This document shows, piece after piece, positions 52,867-61,613 of a DNA stretch of 64,000 nt. The position numbers and the translations under genes are program-made. The DNA is from Candidatus Brachythrix odensensis (lineage in GTDB: Bacteria > Chloroflexota > Anaerolineae > J036 > Brachytrichaceae). Within the stretch, counting starts at the first letter, position 1. Each line of letters starts with the position of its first letter. Below the pieces are notes generated by a model, which saw only the letters and a program-made list of their open reading frames with translations, was not told the DNA's origin and did no database searches. The stretch spans positions 1 through 64,000 of the forward strand of contig JADKDT010000017.1 in assembly GCA_016714465.1 (NCBI GenBank), read 5' to 3'.

Positions 52867-53802
52867 ATGGCCGAGAAAAGCCGAAAACCCGTCACACTTG
52901 CAGAGGCGTTGGCTGCCCTGGCGGCGCCAGAAACGGTTACCAAGCGCATCCTCAAGGCGCTGAGCGATCTGGACGAAATCCAGTTGAGCGATACGCTCCA
53001 GGTTTGGCGCGACCTCAACGCTGACCGTCGCGCCGACGTTGCCGACCAGCTCGACACGCTCATGACCGAGGACATCGATGTCGAATACAGCGCGCTTTTC
53101 CGCGCGTTCCTCACCGACGAAGACCCGCGGGTGCGCTTGTCCGGCATCAGCGGTTTGCAGACCGACGAGAGCGTCGCCAATATCGATCCGCTGGTCAAAC
53201 TGATGCGCCTGGATGCTTCTGAAACGGTCCGGGCCGCGGCCACCCTGGCCCTCGGCTCGTATCTTGCGTTGGGCGAGCTGGGCAAGATCAGCGCCGCCCG
53301 GCGCGACCAGGTGTATTCGGCCTTGACCGGAGTCTGGGTTGCGACCCGCGACTTTACGGATGTGCGCCGGTGCGCGCTCGAGTCGCTCGGGTATGTGTCG
53401 AATCCCGCCGTTGAGGTCATCCTGAATGAGGCCTACGAGTCGGACGATGAGGACCTGCGCATCAGCGCCGTGGTGGCAATGGGCCACAGCAGCGACAACG
53501 CCTATCAGGAGATCGTGCTGAAGGAACTCCTCAGTGAGAGCGAGGACATGCGCATCGCGGCCGCGGCCGCCTGCGGTGAAATCGAGCTGCCTGAAGCCGT
53601 GGGCCGGCTCTCAACCCTCATCGACCGCGACGACGCGCTCGGCGCGCGCCTGGCAGCCATCGACGCCTTGTCGTATATCAGCACGACCGAAGCCCAGCGC
53701 GCCCTCGAGCGGGCGGCCGCGTCGGAGGAAGAGGAGATCGCCGAGGCCGCCGAGGAAGCCCTCGACGCGTGGGAAGCGCTGAACGGCGACATCGAGTTGT
53801 GA
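52867..53802 (+). CDS. HEAT-repeat protein
   Basis: 311 aa, cytosolic, acidic. Helical repeats are evident: DEDPRVRLSGISGLQTDESV, ETVRAAATLALGSYLALGEL, DDEDLRISAVVAMGHSSDNA and SEDMRIAAAAACGEIELPEA. The repeats match HEAT/PBS-lyase-type scaffolds for protein binding; partners are not shown. ATG 52867 follows GACAAT (52854-52859) by seven bases: leaderless. An upstream open frame through the hairpin is not credible. It is four bases upstream of the glycosidase/ligase gene, hence co-transcribed. Confidence 0.82.
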   Translation: MAEKSRKPVTLAEALAALAAPETVTKRILKALSDLDEIQLSDTLQVWRDLNADRRADVADQLDTLMTEDIDVEYSALFRAFLTDEDPRVRLSGISGLQTDESVANIDPLVKLMRLDASETVRAAATLALGSYLALGELGKISAARRDQVYSALTGVWVATRDFTDVRRCALESLGYVSNPAVEVILNEAYESDDEDLRISAVVAMGHSSDNAYQEIVLKELLSESEDMRIAAAAACGEIELPEAVGRLSTLIDRDDALGARLAAIDALSYISTTEAQRALERAAASEEEEIAEAAEEALDAWEALNGDIEL

Positions 53803-53806
53803 CCGG

Positions 53807-56800
53807 ATGGTCCATCGTTCGCGCGTCCTGTCCGCGATCGCGCTGGCGCTGCTGATCGTTTTCGGCGCGCTCGCAGTCGCCGCCCGGGATGCCGCGCAGG
53901 CTGAAGCGCGGGCCGTCGCGACGGACTTTCCACAGCCTGTCCAACATGCCGCAACGCTGCGATTGGGCGTAAACGTCGCCCTCGAGCAATACGACGACGC
54001 CACCCTCGAGCGGCGGCTGAGCGATCTGGCTGCCGCGGGCGTCACCCATGTCCGCCAGGAGTTCCGCTGGACAGAGATCGAACCTGAGAAGGGCGCACGC
54101 GATTGGCGCGCCGCCGACCGCATCGTCGCCGCGGCGGGCCGGCACAACGTACAAGTGCTCGCAGTGCTGTGGACGACCCCATCCTGGGCCCGCACACGCA
54201 GCGGGTCAACGGCCTTCCCCGCCATTGAGACGGCGCCGCCGGCCGACCCGGCCGACTTCGCGGCATTCGCCGGGGACTTTGCAGCGCGCTATGCAACCCC
54301 CAACTGTGACGCGCTCCGAAACGGTTGCGCCATCCTGGCCTATCAAATCTGGGACGAGCCCAATCTCTCGGCGGCCTGGGGCAACGCCCTGATCAACCCG
54401 GCTGAATACCTGCGTGTGCTCAAGGCCGCCAGGGTCGCGATCCGGGCCGCGGATCGGCAGGCGATTCTGGTCCTCGGCGCGCTCGCCCCGACCGCCGAAC
54501 AAAGCCAGGTCAACCTCGCCCCACAGGCGTATCTGCGTCAGCTGTATGAGCTGGGCGGGCACGATGCCTTTGATGTCGTCGCGGCCAAGCCGTATGGGTT
54601 CAATTTCCCGCCCGCGGATCGGCGGGTGGATCCGGGCGTTCTCAACTTCTCGCATGCCCTGCTCCTGCGCCGCGAGATGGAACTGCACAACGAAACAAAT
54701 AAATCCATCTGGATCACCCAGTTCGGATGGAACGCCCTGCCCGGCGACTGGGCTGGCGCCAAATCAGTCTGGAGCGGCGTCACGGGCGCTCAACAAGTCG
54801 ACTACACCCGCGATGCGGTGACCCGCGCCGCCGCCGAATGGCCATGGCTGGGCGGGATGTACCTCGAGAGCCTGCAACCGCGCCCGAGCGCGCAAGCCTC
54901 CGGGGATCCACGTTGGGGATTCGCCCTGTTGAATCCAGAGGGCGCCCCGCGCCCGCTGTGGACGGCCTGGCAGGCCGTTGTGGCCGACATCCGGACGGGG
55001 CGCCTGCCCGCGCCGCGCGCGCAATCGTTCGCCCTGCCGCCGAATGCGCGGCCGAAAGATGAGGCGGGCCCGTCCGGTTACCGGGCCAATCCGAATGCGG
55101 CCTTCTCTACCGGCTGGCGCTTTGGCGAGTTGGGGCCGATGTTCCCGATCGGTCCGACGCGCGGGTTGATATCCGCTTCACCGGCGATGATCTGGCCCTG
55201 ATCGTCAAACGGGGCGAGTTCAGATTCCGAGCCTATCTGTATGTCACCATCGACGGCCGGCCGGCCAATCTGCTCCCGCGCGACCCGAGCGGGCCCAATC
55301 AGGGCGCTTACCTCACGATGACATCGGCCCGGAATGTGCCCTGGATTGAGACTATCCCCGTCGCGTCGGGCCTCGGCCCGGGCGAGCACGTCGCAACGAT
55401 TTTCGCCGACGGCGGCTGGGGGCAGTGGACGATGCAAGGCTGGTCGAGCCGGACCGCGCGTAGCGCGCCGAACTACGACGTTCTTGCCTGGCTGTGCGCC
55501 GCGCTGGCGCTGGTTTCCGCCGCCGGCCTTGCGCGGGCTGCGCCGCGGGCCGATCTGGCCGGATTGGCGCGCGCGATCGGCGGCCGGATCCAGGCGTCGC
55601 GAGGTATCACCCTGCAGGCAATCGCGGCTGGTCTCGCGCTGTGGGCGACGGCGGGGCTGAGCTGGGCCCAGGACGCCGCAACCGCCTATCGCAACCTCGG
55701 CACGCCCGCAAACGTTGCGCTCAGCGCGGGGGCCTCGGCCCTGGCCTTCTGGGCGCCGGTCTTCGCGCTGAGTGTCGCGGCCCTGCTCGCGCTGTGTGTC
55801 CTGATCTGGCAGCGCCTGGACATCGGGCTGGCCCTGGCCGCCTTCTTCGCGCCGTTCTATCTCGTCCCCCAGCGGCTGTTCGAGCGGGCCTTCTCAATGG
55901 CCGAACTCATCACCCTGATATGTGTTGCGCGCTGGGTGGCGACCCTGGCCATCAACTTGATTCAGGCCCGCCGGGCCGGCACAGCCCTGCCGCAATTCAA
56001 GCCAACACTCCTCGATATGGGCATCCTCGGGCTGGTTGGGATTGGGCTGCTCTCGTCACTGCAGTCCGACTTCAAGGTCGAGGCCTTTCGCGAGTGGCGG
56101 CTGGTCGTGGTGGAGCCCGCCCTGCTGTATTTCATGCTGCGCAGCGCCGGGCTGAGCGTAGGGCGCCGTAACGGCATCGCCGCGGCCTTCGTGATGGGCG
56201 GCATCAGCATCGCCGCCGTCGGGTTGTGGAATTACGCCCGTGGAATCCGCTTCGAGGCCGAATTCGGCCTGCCTCGCATCCAGAGCGTGTATGGCTCGGC
56301 CAACAACGACGCGCTGTATCTCGAGCGGGCCTGGGCGATGGCGCTGGCAGGAGTCGTCTTTGGACGTTGGGCTCTCCGATCCCTGCCCTTGCCTGGCGGG
56401 CGCATCCTGCGCGCGGACTGGCTTCCCGGCGCGGCGCGCGGCGCGGCCATCCTCGGCTTTGGGGTGATCAGCGTGGCGCTGGCGCTGACCCAATCCCGTG
56501 GGGCGATCCTGTTTGGCGTGCCGGCCGCGCTGGTCGCGATGTGTTTCGCGGCGGGCGGGCGTTGGCGCTGGCTGGGCGCAGCCATACTTGCGGTCACGGC
56601 TGCCGGAGCCGCCCTGCTCCTCAGCGGCGCGGCGGCGACGTTGCTGCAGGGCACCCGCCTTGCAGCGGCCCTCAATCTCAGCGCAGGCTCCGGCTTCATC
56701 CGGGTCAATCTGTGGCAGAGCGCCTGGGCGATGTGGCTGGATCATCCGTTGCTCGGAGTCGGGCCGGACAACTTCCTGTACGCGTATCGCAGCTTTTACA

Positions 56801-57105
56801 TCCTGCCCGCGGCCTGGAAGGAGCCCGAGCTGTCGCATGCCCACAACCTCATCCTCGATCCGCTGGCCCGGATTGGCGCGCTGGGGCTGCTCGCACTGGC
56901 GGCCGTGGCAGCCGGGTTTGTCGCCCGGGCGCGGGCGGCCTTGCGCGACTTCGCATCACGTCCGCTGGTCATCGGCGCGTTTGGCCTCGCCGCCGCAGCC
57001 GCGGCGCATGGGATCGTCGATCACTCGTACTTTTTGCCCGACCTGGCCTGCGCATTCATGATTGCCGCGGGCCTCGTGGCGGGGAAAGATCTATCCGCAG
57101 ATTAA
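53807..57105 (+). CDS. Glycosidase-fold domain fused to an O-antigen ligase (frameshifted)
   Basis: About 1099 aa if repaired. Order: signal/anchor (SAIALALLIVFGALAVAA); a TIM-barrel glycoside-hydrolase-like domain (about 50-400) with YQIWDEPNLSAAWG (E184, acid/base position) and IWITQFGWNALP, where the expected nucleophile Glu is Gln (Q305); a beta-sandwich; then ten or more membrane segments with the O-antigen ligase (Wzy_C-like) signature GVGPDNFLYAYRSFY and SHAHNLILDPLARIGALGLL. The two reading frames join at 55151-55152 by restoring one G (ATCGG(G)TCC), giving GSDARVDIRFTGDD. It could bind and transfer surface sugars. Coupled to the HEAT gene. Two separate genes remain possible. Confidence 0.78.
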
Positions 57106-57197
57106 CGCAGATTGACGCAGATTTTGTCTTGTCAGGCTGTGAGCAGATCCTATTCCAATCTGCGTCAATCTGCGTCAATCTGCGTTAATCTGCGGAT
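57093..57197. repeat. AATCTGCG(T/C) decamer inverted repeat
   Basis: The left arm (57093-57123) is three decamers of (A)TCCGCAGATT-AACGCAGATT-GACGCAGATT; the right arm (57157-57197) carries four (AATCTGCGTC repeated). They pair perfectly over 31 bp. The left arm supplies the last codons and the TAA (57103-57105) of the ligase gene. Confidence 0.85.
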
Positions 57198-57262
57198 GAA
57201 TCCGTGAACAGCGCCATCGCGCTTTGTCCAGTTCGACGGAGGCGCGGGGATAAAATACCAGT

Positions 57263-57765
57263 ATGAGTAACAGACGCTCTTCATTCACCCGCATATCGAT
57301 CGCGCTGACGGCAGTGATCGCCGTGCTGCGTCCGCCTGCGCAGGCGCCGCGACGCCGGTGGCGCCTGCCGCTCAGGGTGCTGCAGGCCAAATCACAGCCG
57401 ACGGCGTGTGGATCCGCAATTCGGCCGCCGGCGGAAACACCGCCGCCTATATGACGCTCAAGAACGGCGGAGCGGAGGATACGCTGGTGTCCGCGACAAT
57501 CGCCGAGGCGAACATGGTCGAGATCCACGAGACCGCCGCAGCCGCAAACGGCATGATGGAGATGCGGCCACTCGCGCAAGGGCTCAAGATCCCGGCCAAT
57601 GGCAGCGTTGAACTCAAGCCCGGCAGCTATCACGTCATGGTCATGGGGCTGAAGCAGGACTTGAAGACAGGCAGCAATGTCACGCTCAAGCTCGCCTTCA
57701 AATCGGGGAAGACGCTTGAACTGATCGCGCCCGTGCAGCAAGGCCCGGGGATGAAGATGCCGTAG
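57263..57765 (+). CDS. Copper chaperone PCuAC-family lipoprotein (frameshifted)
   Basis: Extracytoplasmic copper(I) chaperone that delivers Cu to cytochrome oxidase in known cases; about 167 aa after repair. N-terminus MSNRRSSFTRISIALTAVIA, then lipobox SAC, then NTAAYMTLKNGGAEDTLVSA, MVEIHETAAAANGMMEMRPL and PGSYHVMVMGLKQDLKTGSN: the H...M...HxM copper site of the family is intact. The frame breaks near 57331: CTGC(T)GTCC restores VLLSACAGAATPV. TAAAAT (57251-57256) is six bases before the ATG, so the mRNA is leaderless. The gene converges on the M20 peptidase. Confidence 0.85.
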
Positions 57766-57783
57766 GCACTTTCACCCATCTTT

Positions 57784-57835
57784 GAAAAGCGACTGACCCG
57801 CCCCGGCGTACGCCGGGGCGGGTCAGTCGCTTTTC
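57784..57835. terminator. 52-bp perfect palindromic hairpin between convergent genes
   Basis: Core CCCCGGCGTACGCCGGGG with outer arm GAAAAGCGACTGACCCG. It follows the PCuAC stop by 18 bases and precedes the M20 stop by five. Confidence 0.85.
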
Positions 57836-57840
57836 GGTAT

Positions 57841-59160
57841 TCAGGCACACCACTCGGCCGCAAAGAGCGCGAGCAAGCGGGCGGTCTCGACGACGGTATC
57901 AAGCTCGACGTATTCGTCGGCCCCATGCAGGTTGGCGCCCTTGGGCCCAAAGGCGAGGGCCGGCATGCCATAGAAAGCGGCGAAGCGCGTGTCCAGCCCG
58001 GAAGTATTTCCCATCGCCAGCGGGAGCGGGTCGCCAAACTCGGAATCGCGCGCCGCGCGGACGACCCGCAGGAAATCCTGAACAAAGGGGTGGGCCTCAT
58101 CCTGCAGCCAGGGTTCGGCGTGCCAGCCAAAATAGTCAACCTGCGGCGGATGCGCGCTCAGCCAGGCGCTGCGGGAGGCGACCTCGGCAACCCGCCGCTC
58201 GATCTCGGACCGGATCTTGGCCTCCGTCTCGCCCGGCACAAAAGACATGCGGACCTCGATGACGCAGCGGCCGGGCACGGTGCTGGGCCAGTCACCGGCG
58301 CGGACAACGCCGACGTTGAGGTGGCAGGATCGGCGGGCAGCCGGGTCCGGGCGCTCAAGAAGCTCGACGTGCAGGGTCTCGGCCCGCTCGAGGTCCCATG
58401 CGCCAAACATGGCGATGATCGGGGCAGCTTCGACCGCGGCGTTGACGCCCTTGTGGGCCCGACCGGCGTGGGCGCTGCGGCCCTCCACCGTCACCCGGAA
58501 GTACAGAATGCCGGGGTGGGCGATGGTGACATCGATCCAATGCGGTTCGGTGGCGATCAGGCCGTCAGCGCGATAGCCACGCGCGAAGCAGGCCAACGTT
58601 CCACCCCCACCACCGGCTTCTTCCTCGATGACGCTTTGCAGGATCAAATCGGCGCGCAGCGGGATGCCGCATTCTTTCAGGGCGCGCGCCGCAAACAGGT
58701 TTGCGACGACGCCCGACTTCATGTCCATCGTCCCGCGCCCGTACATGCGCGCGCCGACGTAGGCGTGCGGGCCCGAGCCGGCGGCATACTCGATCGCCGC
58801 GCCAAATGGCGCGCGGGTCCAGGCGCCGGCGGGCTCGGCCGAGACCACATCGACATGGCCATTCAGAATCAACGAGCGCCCACCGCCGCGGCCTTTGAGC
58901 GTGCCGATGACGTTGTTGCGTCCCTCAAACGAGATCTCGGAATCAACAAAGGCCGGATGGTTCAACAGCGCGGCTTTGTCAGGTTGAAAGACGTCCAGGT
59001 CGAGACCGAGGGCGGCGTAGCGTTGGGTCATCCAGGTCTGGGCATCGGCCTCGTGGCCAACCACGCTGGGAATGCGGACCAGCTCGGCCAGCGACGCGAC
59101 GAGTTCGTCGGCGTGGGCGTGGATCCAGTCGGTGACGAGCGCGTTTGTGTTTGGCGGCAT
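57841..59160 (-). CDS. M20-family metallopeptidase (ArgE/DapE-like)
   Basis: 439 aa cytosolic dizinc hydrolase. Zinc and catalytic motifs: LNGHVDVVSAEP (His, Asp), MYGRGTMDMKSG (bridging Asp), QSVIEEEAGGGG (catalytic Glu and zinc Glu), TEPHW, and ANLHGADEYVELDT (C-terminal His). A dimerisation domain lies between about 190 and 310. Family members hydrolyse acyl-amino acids such as acetylornithine or succinyl-diaminopimelate; this sequence is closest in style to broad ArgE-like deacylases. ATG 59160 is chosen (MPPNTNALVTDWIHAHADEL); 59166 is also possible. Confidence 0.9.
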   Translation of the reverse strand: MPPNTNALVTDWIHAHADELVASLAELVRIPSVVGHEADAQTWMTQRYAALGLDLDVFQPDKAALLNHPAFVDSEISFEGRNNVIGTLKGRGGGRSLILNGHVDVVSAEPAGAWTRAPFGAAIEYAAGSGPHAYVGARMYGRGTMDMKSGVVANLFAARALKECGIPLRADLILQSVIEEEAGGGGGTLACFARGYRADGLIATEPHWIDVTIAHPGILYFRVTVEGRSAHAGRAHKGVNAAVEAAPIIAMFGAWDLERAETLHVELLERPDPAARRSCHLNVGVVRAGDWPSTVPGRCVIEVRMSFVPGETEAKIRSEIERRVAEVASRSAWLSAHPPQVDYFGWHAEPWLQDEAHPFVQDFLRVVRAARDSEFGDPLPLAMGNTSGLDTRFAAFYGMPALAFGPKGANLHGADEYVELDTVVETARLLALFAAEWCA

Positions 59161-59188
59161 CGGCATGCGGCCGAGTTTGCCACAGATT

Positions 59189-59278
59189 AGCGTCATCCTG
59201 AAAAACATGGGCGAGATCACCATCCCCGCGCTTCGCGCGGGGATGGTGATCTCGCCTGATGATTTTCAGGATGACGCT
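59189..59278. terminator. Composite hairpin with AGCGTCATCCTGAAAA outer arms
   Basis: Inner perfect hairpin GGCGAGATCACCATCCCCG... (59210-59256, TTC loop) within outer arms AGCGTCATCCTGAAAA and its complement (one mismatch). The outer arm covers the vapC stop codon. Same architecture as 37864-37943. Confidence 0.82.
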
Positions 59279-59690
59279 ACACAGAGGCGAACGGATTCAC
59301 AACCGTCACCCCGCCATAACTCTGGCCCGCGTTCAAGTCCTCTGAAAGCAATTCATCGCAGCCGAGAGCCTGCGCAGCCGCGATGATGGCCCCGTTCCAA
59401 TACGATATCTGGAACTGCCTGGACACCTGAATTGCCGCATGAAAGACCGCCAGGGTGATCTCCTGAACTGGATACCGACTCAGCGCCACGATGAAGGACA
59501 TCGCCTCGTCATGCGTCAGAGCCATCACACGGGTTTGCCAAGTAGCCTGGACGTAGAACTCCTGAAGAACTTGCACGGACAGGGCACACTGGCTTGATCG
59601 CAGCGCCAGCAACGCAATCTCCGACTTGGCGCGATCCGCTGGCGCCGGGCTGACGGCGTAGATCAGGACGTTGGTGTCAATGAAGCGCAT
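59277..59690 (-). CDS. vapC: VapC-type PIN-domain toxin
   Basis: 137 aa ribonuclease-type toxin. The PIN acidic residues are FIDTN (D5), QEFY (Glu) and SEDLNAG (Asp), but in YWNGAIIAAAQ an Asn stands where YWDAxI is usual, so one carboxylate is missing or displaced and activity is uncertain. Start is ATG 59690, inside the antitoxin gene's 3' end (14-base overlap), and the stop lies in the composite hairpin. No neighbouring mobile element is seen. Confidence 0.82.
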   Translation of the reverse strand: MRFIDTNVLIYAVSPAPADRAKSEIALLALRSSQCALSVQVLQEFYVQATWQTRVMALTHDEAMSFIVALSRYPVQEITLAVFHAAIQVSRQFQISYWNGAIIAAAQALGCDELLSEDLNAGQSYGGVTVVNPFASV

Positions 59691-59940
59691 GGCGGTCGTG
59701 CAGGGCCTCACGCGACAGGTTGTCCGCAGCGCTGAAACCCGTGTGCATGGCGCGAATGCGTTCAACGAGTTCGTCTTGCTGCTGGAGCAGCCGGGCAAAT
59801 CTCGCCGCTTCGCCTTCTTCGTCGTCAAGTCGCGACAGGAAATCTCGCACGAGCGCAGACACCGACGTTGACTTTTCGGCCGCTTTGATCCTCGCCTTGC
59901 GATAGGTTTCCTCGTCGATGGCCACCGTTATGTTCTTCAT
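59677..59940 (-). CDS. vapB: VapB-type ribbon-helix-helix antitoxin
   Basis: 87 aa. The N-terminal KNITVAIDEETYRKARIKAA and SVSALVRDFLSRLDD are a ribbon-helix-helix DNA-binding domain; the acidic C-terminus wraps the toxin. It normally represses its own operon and neutralises VapC. TAATAT (59952-59947) is six bases before the ATG, so the mRNA is leaderless. It overlaps vapC by 14 bases. Confidence 0.85.
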   Translation of the reverse strand: MKNITVAIDEETYRKARIKAAEKSTSVSALVRDFLSRLDDEEGEAARFARLLQQQDELVERIRAMHTGFSAADNLSREALHDRHALH

Positions 59941-60053
59941 CGTTGTATATTACCACATTTTCACGATTTCACAGTTTCGCAGTCACCAATTGGAAGCAAA
60001 CGGCTGAGGATTACCGGTTTCCGCCCAAGATCGCTTGGTCGAACTGATCCTTT

Positions 60054-60102
60054 GAAGCGAAATGCCCCGTCCCGGCATAGCCGGGACGGGGCATTTCGCT
60101 TC
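60054..60102. terminator. Long perfect hairpin
   Basis: 23-bp arms GAAGCGAAATGCCCCGTCCC-GGC around ATA. It lies 14 bases beyond the stop of the leftward gene at 60117. Confidence 0.82.
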
Positions 60103-60116
60103 TAGAAACTGTTTCG

Positions 60117-61613
60117 TTAACGCACAAACCGCAGCGAATAGGTGTCAAAGCGGAAGCGGACGTTGGCGGCATCACGCAGCTCAAGCACCGCGCCGCGGGC
60201 TGAGACGATGCGGAGTGACCCGCGCGCGCCGGCCGGCCGAAAAACCTTGAACTGCTCCCCGCCAGAGAAAGGCTGCCACACGCCGCGCGAATCATCCCGG
60301 CGGAACACGGCCAGCGCAGCCACCTTTGCGCCGCTCTCATCCCGGCGCGTGCCGGCATAGACGATGGTCCGAATCGCGCCAATGCGGCGCTGCCAGGCAT
60401 TGTTGCCGATGAACTGGCTGGCCGGCAGGGGCGGCGTTGCCTCGGCCAGGAGATAGCCCCAGCCCAGCGCGCGGCCGGACGGTCGGGCGAAGCTCGTCTT
60501 GGGAATCGCGCTGGCCCGGAAGGACGTATCCCAGGCCTCCCACGAGATGTCCGTGGGCGGGCCAATCGGTTGCGCGACCAACGGATTGCTCGCCAGCGCC
60601 GTGTTCATCTGCTCCCAACCTTCCTGAGGCGTGTTGTCGATCCTGATCGCCTCGCATTCGGCCTGATTGCCGCGCTCGTTGCAGGCCTGCCACTGGGTCA
60701 TCACCCCGGCAAAGCGCATATCCTTCCCGGTCCAGGTCTTGACCGACAGCGCCACCGTCTTCCACTGCCGGGCATTCGTGCCGCTGGTCAGATAGATTTC
60801 GGGCAGCGCGGTCGCGATGGGATTGCCACCCGAGACATACCAGATATCTCCGATCGTCCAGCCTCCACCTGTGATGGTGCTCAGGGCCGGCGCGCCGCTG
60901 GTCGGACAGCCGTCGCAGGAGCCGAAGTTGAGCAGCGGACGCCGTGCCACGGAGGCATACCCATCGACCCAGGCCCGGGTGGGGATCGGCCCGTAGAAAC
61001 CCGGCTCGGCGTCAATCGCGCCGACGACGTTGATGACGCTGGCATACGGCGCCGCCGCAACCGAGTCCGCGACCCGATTGACCATCAGACCCCATTCGCG
61101 GCCGTGATTGCTTCCCGTCGCGCCCCGATAGTTGTTTGTTCCCAGCCCTACCGTAATCGGGATCCCGGGCGGGACGCAGTTCGCGTAGCCGGTCATGAAG
61201 TTGCGGGCCGCGATTTCGACCTGGCCCAGGGTCGCCAACTCCGCAGCGAAGTAGTAGACGCCGGGGACCTGTACGCCGCCGCCCAGGGTGACGGTGTACG
61301 GTTGTCCGAACGCCAGGACGATAATCCCCGATGTCGCGGCCTGGCCCGCCGCGCAGCCCCACGCGTTAAGCCGCGAGGGGATCAACGAGTCGACGTAGCG
61401 CGACGTGGTCGGCCCGGTCGGAATCGGCCCGACGGCGCCGAACACCGGCAGGTAAAGGGTGCGCGAGGGCGCCTGAGTAGCGCCAAGACCAATCGCAGCC
61501 ACCTCGCCGCGCGGGACATCGGCATCAGATGCGCGAGCTGATCCGTTCAGAATAAAGATCGCGATTGCGGTAACCGCCATCAGTCCAGGAAGAATTGACA
61601 GTGCGCGTCTCAT
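60117..61613 (-). CDS. Secreted protein of unknown function
   Basis: 498 aa with signal peptide MRRALSILPGLMAVTAIAIF. Just after it comes a stretch SRTLYLPVFGAV that resembles the C-terminal YLP motif of other secreted proteins here, but near the N-terminus. The rest (VDSLIPSRLNAWGCAAGQAA, GREWGLMVNRVADSVAAAPY, YVSGGNPIATALPEIYLTSG) is of no family I recognise; a carbohydrate-active or adhesive role is possible but not shown. ATG 61613 is chosen; GTG 61616 overlaps the hemW stop as GTGA, and either way hemW and this gene are coupled. Confidence 0.62.
   Translation of the reverse strand: MRRALSILPGLMAVTAIAIFILNGSARASDADVPRGEVAAIGLGATQAPSRTLYLPVFGAVGPIPTGPTTSRYVDSLIPSRLNAWGCAAGQAATSGIIVLAFGQPYTVTLGGGVQVPGVYYFAAELATLGQVEIAARNFMTGYANCVPPGIPITVGLGTNNYRGATGSNHGREWGLMVNRVADSVAAAPYASVINVVGAIDAEPGFYGPIPTRAWVDGYASVARRPLLNFGSCDGCPTSGAPALSTITGGGWTIGDIWYVSGGNPIATALPEIYLTSGTNARQWKTVALSVKTWTGKDMRFAGVMTQWQACNERGNQAECEAIRIDNTPQEGWEQMNTALASNPLVAQPIGPPTDISWEAWDTSFRASAIPKTSFARPSGRALGWGYLLAEATPPLPASQFIGNNAWQRRIGAIRTIVYAGTRRDESGAKVAALAVFRRDDSRGVWQPFSGGEQFKVFRPAGARGSLRIVSARGAVLELRDAANVRFRFDTYSLRFVR

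Noticed and set aside
59277..59940. VapBC as part of a mobile island.
   Set aside because: No integrase, tRNA attachment site or composition break is seen around it; it is flanked by the ordinary hairpin family.
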